The translations under genes were made by a program, and so were the position numbers. The notes beneath the pieces are model-generated. The model was not told the DNA's origin. It was given only the letters and a program-made list of their open reading frames with translations, and did not search any database. From NCBI GenBank assembly GCA_963383645.1, contig OY726571.1:81784888-81848887 (forward strand): 64,000 nucleotides of DNA, written 5' to 3'. This DNA comes from Muscardinus avellanarius (Eukaryota; Chordata; Mammalia; Rodentia; Gliridae). Shown in pieces: positions 55,528-64,000 of the stretch. Every line of letters begins with the position of its first letter. Position 1 is the first letter of the stretch.

Positions 55528-55714
55528 TCACCTGTCACTTTAAAGCTGCATTCCTGACCATGGTGCATCAGCTACTCTCCTCAATATATCACAGACTAAT
55601 ATTATGATGACTTCTCATAATGTTTTCTTCACCCCCTTGTCTTGAAGATCTGTTAAAGAGTTTACTCATCTAAATTGATCTAATTTAAGTTTTTGCTAAC
55701 AACCCATATGCCAT

Positions 55715-55800
55715 AATATCCATCTTAGTGATGAAATTGAGGCTCAGCAGGGCTAAACCCACAACAGATAGGTGGCAAAGCCAGATCAGAAGGAAATCAG
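55715..55800 (+). mobile_element. MIR fragment
   Basis: 'gtgatgaaattgaggctcag' with 'ggtggcaaagccagatcaga'. Confidence 0.65.
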
Positions 55801-55809
55801 AGTTTAGCT

Positions 55810-55896
55810 TTCTCTTCTTTTCTTTCTTTTCTTTTCTTTCCTTCTTGTTTATTCTATTTATTTATTTATTTATTTATTTTATTTATTCATTTATTT
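55810..55896. repeat. (CTTTT)n/(TTTA)n tract
   Basis: The expanded tail of the following minus-strand SINE. Confidence 0.92.
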
Positions 55897-56118
55897 TGTG
55901 GTACTGGGGATAGAACCCAGGGGCCTTCTATCTCTGGGCTATACTCTCAGGCCTATTTTATATTTTATTTGAATTTTATTTGATATTTTATTTGAAAACA
56001 GGGTCTCACCAAGTTGCTGAGAGCCTCACTAAATAGCTGAGGCTGGCTTCGAACCTGTGATCACCCTGTCTCAGTCTCCCAAGTACTAGGATTATAAGCA
56101 TGCGCCACCATGCCCTGC
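55897..56118 (-). mobile_element. Dimeric SINE with linker duplication
   Basis: 'attttatttga' is repeated three times at 55957-55998 between the halves. Confidence 0.85.
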
Positions 56119-56119
56119 T

Positions 56120-56525
56120 CAGCTTTAATTTTTAATGCTGCAAGACCCACCCGGAAACAGCTGAAGACCATGCAATGTCTGGTGAGTTATCTAGAATCCA
56201 TCTTCCCAATATACCCTTTCCCTAGCACTATTGTTGGCCCACTGTGCTCCGCTCCGCATTCTCCCAGGCTCATGTCCTCCGTGACTAGCCCATCTCTTCT
56301 TCTAGATGACCAGCAGTGGACTCACCCTTCATATCTGGAGGGCTACATACTTCCCTTGACTAGATATCTGAGGTATTGTGATGGGTTCCATTTCTAGCCT
56401 TCAACTACATATGAATCTCATTTTCATCGAATGTTGCTAACAGTTTCAGAAATAACATAAAAAATCCCATATCTATTGGATGAATAAATAATAAGCTCTT
56501 TAGATGACTCAATAAAGAGTGATTC
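56120..56525. other. Unassigned stretch
   Basis: A 95-codon frame (56110-56397) has no family resemblance. Confidence 0.4.
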
Positions 56526-56529
56526 ACAG

Positions 56530-56703
56530 CCAGGCATGGTGGCACATGCCTGTAATCCCAGTACTTGGGAGGCCAAGACAGGAAGATGGCAAGATGGAGG
56601 CTAGTCTCAGCAATTTAGAGAGATGCTGTTTCAAAACAAAGTTTAAAAAGGGCTGGGGGTGTGGCTCATAGGTGGAATACTCCTGGATTCAATCCTCAGT
56701 ACC
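56530..56703 (+). mobile_element. Dimeric SINE
   Basis: Complete, tail converted to (AAAT)n. Confidence 0.85.
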
Positions 56704-56705
56704 AA

Positions 56706-56748
<43 letters not shown>

Positions 56749-56749
56749 A
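56704..56749. repeat. (AAAT)n microsatellite
   Basis: About 11 units. Confidence 0.95.
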
Positions 56750-57475
56750 AAGACTTTGAGGATTGGAACAGCTGACAGAAACCTGATCTAGGGCCCGGTA
56801 GATCCTTGTCCCATGCCCAAGAGACGAGGCTTAGAATTATGAAGCCAGTATCTTTAGAGCAAGTGACATGTATAAGAACAACCAGCTGGTTGATATGGAG
56901 CTGAGGCAAATTGGCAGAGCTTTCTCTGATTACAGTTTGGGGCCTGCAGAGACTGGCCCATTGCTGAATCCCACTCTAGCTCTTAAATCTCTGCACCCCA
57001 GCAGGCAGTGTTTGATCTTTCCTCAAAGGGCTTGACTATGGGTTGATAGGGAAGTGAATGCTAGTTTGGAGATGCCTATGGCCTGAGCTCCTTTACTACA
57101 GAACTTGTATACATTTAGTGGACGACTTGAAAGTCAACCACCCTGGAGCCTCATGGGAGCTTTGGGGTACCTGCTTTGAATTTCCCTTTCACTCGTCCTC
57201 ATCATAACCCTCATCATAACCCCAATTCAACTCATTCTGCTCTCAGCCTTGGATAGATGAAAGTAAAAAGTGCCACCCGAATTTTAAAATGTTCTAACTC
57301 AGAACTGTAGCATATTTAATTTCAGGCCTGGACAGCCAAATCATCTTTACAAATGAAGGCTGCTGTGAGGATCCCAGAGATTGACTGGAAAAGGGGGTAA
57401 AGAATATGACGAATTCACTTTTGCCTTTTTGTTTTCTTCTGAAAAACAGAGAAGTGTGGAGGGATAATTATTTTT
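56750..57475. other. Unassigned stretch
   Basis: Nothing recognised. Confidence 0.4.
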
Positions 57476-57479
57476 ATAT

Positions 57480-58060
57480 TTTATAGATTTTTGAATAGGT
57501 AACAAATTCAAACAGTTCCATATTCAGGAGTTTTTCCAAAAAGTGATCACGTTCCCAATGTTGTGATATATTCCCAAATGGTGAATTTCCCTACACATAT
57601 GCAAGCAATATTATCAAATTCTAATATGTATTTCCAATTTAAGGAATGTACAAGAAATTAAGTGTATTTTTTGTATAAATGGCTACTTGCTATATGCACT
57701 CTATAAAAACTCATTTAAAAATGGATCTTGGATCTCTTTTTTTGCCTATGCTTCTCTAAGTGTACCTAGTAATCTATTTCATGCATCTGTCACACTTCAT
57801 TTAACTTGATCACTCGTTGATGGGCCCTTGAAGAGTCTCCAGTTACTTGATGTTGCAAGTAGTGCTGCAAATAGCAAGCTCATATATACATTTTCTAGCA
57901 CATGTATAAGGGGATCCCTAAGATGAGCCCATTGAAGTGGATTGGCTGAATCAGAGGCTATGAGGAGGTTTGGTAGATTTTTCTAGTTTGGCCTCCATAG
58001 GTATGGTTCAAGTTTTAGATTAATGGATAGTAAATTGGCCCTTTGTGGTCATGAGGGGAA
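57480..58060 (-). mobile_element. Old L1 3' fragment
   Basis: 'tgttgcaagtagtgctgcaa' and 'gaagtggattggctgaatca' match the antisense of older mammalian L1 3' regions. Confidence 0.6.
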
Positions 58061-58064
58061 AAAA

Positions 58065-60005
58065 ATCACATTTGCCAAAGAATGATGTTTCTTACAGTAA
58101 AGACAATTCTCAGAGAAAGTAACAGTTGTTCAAATGACCTAATATTTTTATGCTTAACATTTTGAAGTAGGAAAGACATATCGATTCTTGCAAATGGCAA
58201 GAAGAAAACCCGAGTTCCAGAAACAAGTGGTTCTGGGTTAACAGTATGAAAAACCAACCAAACAACAGCAACAGGTCCTGGTTGCTTCTGCCTGCAGACG
58301 CTCCCACGTGCACTGATCCTGCACCTGCAGGAGGCAGGTGTCTTTCTCTCTACCTCCCAGGACTTATGCTACTTGACGCCCTTCCTTGTTTCATGGCCTT
58401 CGCCTGGTCTAGGCATCTACAGAAGCTTGGTGCAGACAGGGACTAGTAATGTTTCTTCCACACCTTAGTTGGCCCAGTTCAGAATAGAGAACCAGGGCTC
58501 AGGATAGAGGCTAGTGTCAGGTCGGGAGAGGAGGAGGCCTGGAATTTGGTGCAAAGCAACTCCTATCTGGGTGCAGATCTGTTTAGTCAGAAGGTGGGGG
58601 TCTAAGGTGGAGAGTGAGCAAAGAGAGAAACCCAGAATAGTAGTTAAGAGAATGTTCCTGGACACATAAGCCTCAATACAAAAGAGAAATAAAAATAGGA
58701 TTGGTTGCACAAGACCAAAATATAAAGGAAACCTGTATTATCATGATCTTAGTGGCCTGCAGTGACCAGACCTTGGCCTTGGTGACACTGGCTGCATGAG
58801 TCAGGCAGTTGGAAGCCTCCGGCTTTTTCATATTATCCTCTTAAAGCTGAATGTTTATCAGTGATAACTTTAAGTTGTACCTTGTTCTAATAAGAAAACA
58901 TAAAAAAATGTACTTCTCTCCCTTCCTTTCTACCTCTTTTCAAGGTCACCTCTTGCAATTTCATTTTATTGGATGAGGAGCCAAATGGATAACTTAGAAA
59001 AGAATATTTTAGGCACACAAATATAAATAAACCAGAGAAATAAACCCATAGGGAGGAAAGGAAAGGGGAAATAGCAAGGGTTCACTTGACAGAAGGATGG
59101 ATGGACAGGATTTCAGAGGGGTTCTGAGTACTGTCATAGGAAAGTGTCTCATTAAGTTTCTAAGGCTGGCCTTGGAGTAATGGGTGTGTACAACCCCACA
59201 CCTGGCTTAATTATTGTATTTTTTAAAGCAACTTTAAGTTTAAAGAAAATTAAGCAGAAAATGTACAGTTCCCATAAAGTACATCACTCTTCCTTTTACA
59301 CCTTATTATTAAGTAAAGTTTGTAAATTACATTACAGCTCATTCTTTATGTTGAGCATTTTGTGGGTTGGATAAATGTATAAAGACATATATCCATTATT
59401 GCAGTATTATACAAGGCATGTAGTCATGCCAACTGATTGTTGAAAGGCCTTAGTCTTTTATCCTGTAGGAACTCAACCAGTTTGGATTTATTTGACTGCT
59501 TCTTCTTGGTATCATTTTGTTACTGAATTAGTACCTTCCCCAATTTTTCAAATAAAATAATTGGGACAAGCTTTTGGAAAGATAGAAAAAGAAATCTATT
59601 GATTTGCTAGCAAATTGAAGAGATCAGTGAAGTTAGGAGTTCAGAAATAACCCCTGGATTCTCCCAGAACAAAGGAATCATGTTCCTTTTAAGGATTAGC
59701 TCTTCAGAATCATGCTGGTGTCTTATCAGAAGAGAGACAATTAATGTTTAAGTATTCCTTGAGTCAGTTCTTATTCGGATCCACAGGGACCAGGTCTTTT
59801 TCCATCAATAAATGGGTAAGAATATGCTACTTATTAATAGGGAGTTAAAAAAAAGGATGAAAGAAGAAAATTGTCATCTTTGAAACAGTTTATCTGGTGG
59901 CTGCCAGGGTCAGAAGCAGGCCCCCTTTACATGTTGACACATTTCTTTGTGTGTAGATGTGCTCTGTACTGGGAATGAAACCAAAGCCTCATGCATACTA
60001 AGAAA
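58065..60005. other. Mostly unassigned
   Basis: No gene recognised. A short SINE left-half scrap lies at 59155-59205 and an ID-like scrap ('tactgggaatgaaaccaaag') at about 59970-59998. Confidence 0.4.
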
Positions 60006-60011
60006 AAGTCC

Positions 60012-60084
60012 TGGAGGATACAGGCATTGATCCTGCTACCTCTTGCATGCTAAGCAAGCACCCTACCACTTGAGCTAATCCCCC
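60012..60084 (-). pseudogene. CpG-decayed tRNA-Ala (AGC) copy
   Basis: A 73-nt minus-strand relative of tRNA-Ala-AGC: acceptor GGGGGAT/ATCCTCC, anticodon loop TTAGCAT, discriminator A. Compared with the intact type, nearly all changes are transitions at former CpGs (for example CTCGC/GCGAG to CTTGC/GCAAG; GCGGG to GCAGG). Because both strands of each CpG decayed, the stems still pair, with some G:U. Boxes A and B still fit consensus and a T5 terminator follows. Probably silent, but function is not excluded. Confidence 0.7.
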
Positions 60085-60255
60085 ACTGCTGATACCTTAT
60101 ATTTTTTATCTTCTAGTCAAAGTGGTAAGAAAATTATAAACTTGTATCATTTAATTTTTTATTTTTTCAGTACAGGTGGGCATTGAGCACATCTGATGAA
60201 AATGTTTAGCGGATACCATTGACAGAGTGATGGAAAGTGAGAGGGGACAAAAAGC

Positions 60256-60327
60256 TGGAGAATATGGGTATCAATCCCACTACCTCTCACATGCTAATGA
60301 GCGCTCTACCACTAGAGGGAATTCCCC
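60256..60327 (-). pseudogene. Broken tRNA-Ala (AGC) pseudogene
   Basis: Shares the acceptor GGGGAAT/ATTCTCC and the loop TTAGCAT, but one base is missing from the anticodon stem and the D arm is destroyed (TAGCTC reads as TCCCTC), removing box A. A T5 run follows. About 170 bp from the previous copy. Confidence 0.85.
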
Positions 60328-60329
60328 TT

Positions 60330-60905
60330 TCTGTCTGCCCCTTTTCAGTCTATTTTAATAACAGGGACACAAATATTGTTCCATGTCCCACTTAGTTTCC
60401 AGACTGCTCAACCCCTTTAAAACTTTCCTACTGTGACAGCTGGGACTCCTTGAGAGAGCTTCTCCAGACCTGAAAAGCAGCACTGTTCTCTGCCCTCATC
60501 AAAGCCCTGGGGGAAAGATCACTTTAGAAAAGCCTCAGTCTGATTGTTTTTCTCTCTCAATTAGATGAAAGATTATATGGTCTTAATTACTCTAAGTGCT
60601 CTGTAACTGAATTACTGTTTACAGCACTTTTTCCAACCCATGCCACAAATCTGAAAATAAATATCTTTCCAATTATTGTTCTTTGTAACTGCGTTTGAAG
60701 CTTTCTCTATTTTTTTGGATTGAGATACTTTCATAGCCTAATTCCCCCTGTGTTGGGAGTGTTGTACTTACCTGTTGAATTTCAGAAAATTTAGCATTTT
60801 TTGTCTTAATGTGATTGAGAAACTCACTGATGTTAATTGATTTTACACTGTTCAGTATTGTGAAATTTATTTAAATGCAAACCCAGCTGTCATTGAAGCA
60901 TTTCC
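60330..60905. other. Unassigned stretch
   Basis: Nothing recognised. Confidence 0.4.
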
Positions 60906-60907
60906 AT

Positions 60908-61725
60908 TGTGTTAGTTCCCCACAGCTGGCATACAAAAAGATCCCAAACTGTGTAGCTTAAAATAAAAGTGTATTGTTTCCTTTCTGGAAGCTAGACGTT
61001 AGAATCAAAGTTTCCTCAGGACTCTGTTTCTGATGCTCTGGTGAGGATCCTCATGAACCTGTTCTGGCTTCTAGTGTTTTCCAACAATCCTTGGGGTCCC
61101 TGGGGTTAGGTGTGTCATTCCCATCACCCAGCCATCTTCTCCCTGTGTGTCTTCATCTCATCCTACCTCTTGGCTTCATCTGTCTCTGCATCAAAACCCA
61201 TTTTCATTTTATAAGGACACCAGTCACATTTGAATAGAACCTACTCTACTGGCTTCATAGTCATCTCCAAATAGGATCACACATTCCGAGGTGCTAAGGT
61301 TAGGACTTCAACATATCTTCTTAAAGGGATGCAATTTGACACAAAATATCATCAGAATTTTCTCAACTATTTTGTTTTATATACCTGTGGCTCAAATTTA
61401 CATCACCACCCCCAACATGAGAGGTTCAGTTTCTTCCTATGTGTCCAGCACTGGATCTCACCAGTCACTGCAGCCATCCTATTTCATGTGTAGTTATCAA
61501 TTTGCATTTTTATTTAATGTGCCCTCTTCCTGTGCCCTCACATCATGGAAAGGAAAAACAAATCCTCTGGAGCCTCTTCTGTAATGGCACTCATTTCATT
61601 TATGGAGGCATCACCCCATGAGCTAATCCCCTCCTCCAAATCCCCATCTCTATACTACTATTTTGGGGGCTAGAATTTCAAGATGTAAATTTTAGGGTGA
61701 TGCAAACATTCAGACCACAGCAAGA
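60908..61725 (-). mobile_element. Two old MaLR-like LTR fragments
   Basis: Reversed LTR ends at 60908-61395 ('gtgttagttccccacagctg' to 'gggatgcaatttgacacaa') and at about 61480-61725 ('ggcatcaccccatgagctaa', 'aacattcagaccacagca'). Confidence 0.55.
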
Positions 61726-61729
61726 TTAC

Positions 61730-62215
61730 TTCTATGTGTCTGAAAAATATACAAACTCTACTCTCTATACTCTCTTCATTATTCCTTTCTGCATTCAAAG
61801 ACTGGGATAAATTTCCTACAGATGTCTCTGTGCTCACAGTCAATTTCTAGACTGTTTCAAAATTATGGTTTGCCTATAGTCTCCCTTATTAGGTTGTAGT
61901 TCCCAGAGGGCAGGAGTTCATATTATTTATAACTATATTTATAGCACTAATTGCCTTACCCTTAAGGGTTATTTTCAATGGTATACTGGATACTACATTT
62001 CAAACCTAAAACCCAAGTTAAAACTAAACAAACATACCAAAAACCTTGATTTGTAGCATTTGCTAATTCCATGGTGTAAACACTTCCATCAAACTGATTT
62101 CGAACTACCAATACCTTAATAACTACCTTTCAATATTTACGAATATTTAACAACCAGCTCTCATGAGCTGGAATCACAGTAGGAAAATGTTTGCATGACC
62201 TCAAAAGAAAAAGTT
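61730..62215. other. Unassigned stretch
   Basis: Nothing recognised. Confidence 0.4.
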
Positions 62216-62216
62216 A

Positions 62217-62450
62217 AGCGGGGCGTGGTGGCACACACCTGTAATTGCCATACTTGGGAGGCTGAGGCAGGAGGATGTGGGTTTGCGGCCAGCCTCAGCT
62301 ACTTGGTGAGGCCCTCCACCAACTTAGTGAAACCCTGTTTCAATATAAAAGAATAAAAAACTGGGTTGTTGGTGTAGGTCAAAAATAGAATGCCCCTGGG
62401 TCCATTCCCCAGCACCACAAAGAAGAAAAGAAAAGAAAAGAAAAAAAAAG
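62217..62450 (+). mobile_element. Dimeric SINE
   Basis: Complete with (AAAAG)n tail. Confidence 0.87.
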
Positions 62451-62479
62451 GAACAGTATATCCATTAGCTGTCATCCTT

Positions 62480-63260
62480 TCTCCCTTTATTCCTTTCAGT
62501 TCTAAATAAGTACTAATCTATCTCTACAGGTTTTACCATTATGAATATTTCATGTGAATAGAATCATATACTATGTATTTTTTCTGACTGACTTCCTTTG
62601 CATAGCATGTTTTCACCTTTACTCATGCTATAGTGTGTAACAATAGCTCTTTCCTTTTTAATGCCAAATAATATTGCACTGCATAGATACACTACCTTTT
62701 ATTTTTCCAACCAAATGTCCACCAGTTTATGGATATTTGAGTTGTTTCCATCTTTGGCTGTCATGAGCAATGCTGTTATGAATATTTACAAATAAGTTCT
62801 CATATGGACATATGTTTTTATTTCTCTTTGGTTGTATGTGGGTGATAAGATGATGGGTAATATGATGACTCTGTTTAACCATTTGAAGAATTGCCGGCTG
62901 GTCTTCAAGGCGGCTGCTCTGTTTTCCACTCTCACCAGCAGCATGTGAGAGTTTCCATTTCTCCACCTCCTTATCAACACTTGCTGCTACATGACTTTAA
63001 TTCTATCCATCCCAGGGGTTGAAAATTGATATCTCACTGTGGCTTTGATTTTAATTTCCATGATAACTAATGATTATGTACATTCTGTTTTGAGCTTATT
63101 GGCCATTTGTATGATTTTCTTGGAGAAATGGCCCTTGAGATCCCTGTCCATTTTTGGATCATAGTATTTACCTTTTATTATTGATTTGTAAGAGTTTCTT
63201 ATGTATCGTGGGTACACTTCCCTTGTTGGACAAGCAATTTGGGAATATTTCTTCCTAATT
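62480..63260 (-). mobile_element. Old L1 3' fragment
   Basis: Antisense L1 signatures: 'ttggccatttgtatgatttt', 'ggagaaatggcccttgagat', 'gtggctttgattttaatttc'. Confidence 0.75.
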
Positions 63261-63296
63261 TATGAGCCATGTTTTCCATTTTTTCTTTCATTTTTT

Positions 63297-63455
63297 CTTT
63301 TATTTTTATTTATTTATTTTTTTATTGGTGTACTGTATTCATACATCATAGTGGGATACAAACTTTGTAGACATACATGCACACATCGCCCAGTCAGCCC
63401 CCACCCGATCCCCATCCCATTCTCTCCCCATCCCTTCCTCCCATGCTTGGCTTAG
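63297..63455 (-). mobile_element. L1 3'UTR-like fragment
   Basis: 'ttattggtgtactgtattca' after a (TTTA) tail, followed by C-rich 'ccccatcccattctctcccc', resembles the reversed 3' end of rodent L1s. Confidence 0.45.
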
Positions 63456-63654
63456 TGGTTGACATCTAGTATTATAGCAATTTATCCAAAATTAAAAATG
63501 ATAATCTCACATAACAGTTTCATTTGTCTGATACCAAGCTTTTGATGACTTAAAGATAACATTTCAATATTTCTTTTTGCTTTCTTTCTTACCAGAGAAT
63601 ATTTTTGTCTATTTTTTTAGGTGAAACTATCATATATTTATATATTTATTTTTC

Positions 63655-64000
63655 AGAAAAAAAATCTATCCTAATATAAAATATGGACTCTAGATACCCA
63701 AAACGATCTTGAAAAAGAACAAAGCTAGAAGATATATATTTTCTGATTTCAAACCATATAAAGCTACAATAATTGAAACAGTGTAGTACTATTCTAAAGG
63801 CAGATATATAAACCATTGGAGCTAAATAAAAGCCTAGAGCTAAATTCTTCCCTATATTGTCAAGTTATTTTTGACAAGGTTTCCACGCACATTTGGTGGT
63901 GGAAATAATAATCTTTTAACTAAATATTGTTGAAACATGATAATTACATGGAAAAGAATAAAGTTGGACCCTTACCTAATCCCATATACAAATATTAACT
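63655..64000 (+). mobile_element. L1 ORF2 fragment running off the window
   Basis: 'aaagctacaataattgaaac' and 'aaagttggacccttacctaa' match the late reverse-transcriptase portion of ORF2. Confidence 0.8.

Noticed and set aside
55276..55557. 93-codon frame over a SINE
   Set aside because: Translated SINE sequence; the recurring 'GTQGH' and 'PRP' peptides appear in most SINE-derived frames here.

Overview
This is mammalian nuclear DNA, almost certainly from a rodent outside the mouse/rat group. The evidence is spliced genes, cytosolic tRNA genes with intragenic promoters, CpG-island promoters, L1/L2/MIR/LTR fossils, and dozens of copies of a dimeric SINE whose left half is B1-like and whose right half derives from tRNA-Ala (ID-like). 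Dimers of this kind are known from squirrels, dormice, beavers and relatives; I cannot choose among them. The gene content (tRNA cluster, ABT1, a V1R receptor, ZNF322) matches the extended-MHC-side region of human 6p22 and its rodent equivalent.

Layout. 1-13 kb: a tRNA cluster (Ala-CGC, Ile-AAT, Pro-AGG, Lys-CTT, Ala-AGC and three intron-bearing Tyr-GTA genes) in CpG-retaining, SINE-poor DNA with CTCF-like motifs, plus a broken ARPP19 retrocopy. 13.6-16 kb: the three-exon gene ABT1 with a CpG-island promoter. 16-34 kb: dense SINE territory holding one intact vomeronasal type-1 receptor gene (minus strand) and a solo retroviral LTR inserted into a SINE. 34-39 kb: ZNF322 (minus strand, 402 codons in one exon) with a long SINE-free 3' region that contains decayed zinc-finger units. 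39.9-45.1 kb: a broken L1 with a repeated 5' UTR. 46-50 kb: very old L2, MaLR-like and MIR fossils and a probable non-coding ZNF322 exon. 51.2-52.1 kb: a CpG island, probably the ZNF322 promoter and possibly bidirectional. 52-64 kb: SINEs, a tRNA-Met gene, two decayed tRNA-Ala copies and L1/LTR fragments.

The genes do not form a pathway. The tRNA genes serve translation, ABT1 acts in nucleolar/basal transcription and ribosome biogenesis, ZNF322 is a DNA-binding regulator and the V1R is a chemosensory receptor. I found no new multi-gene system. The most informative oddities are the ZNF322 tail, the CTCF-like motifs among tRNAs, the 181-bp inverted-repeat element at 7.03 kb, the solo LTR with exact target duplication, and the CpG-decayed tRNA-Ala that still folds.
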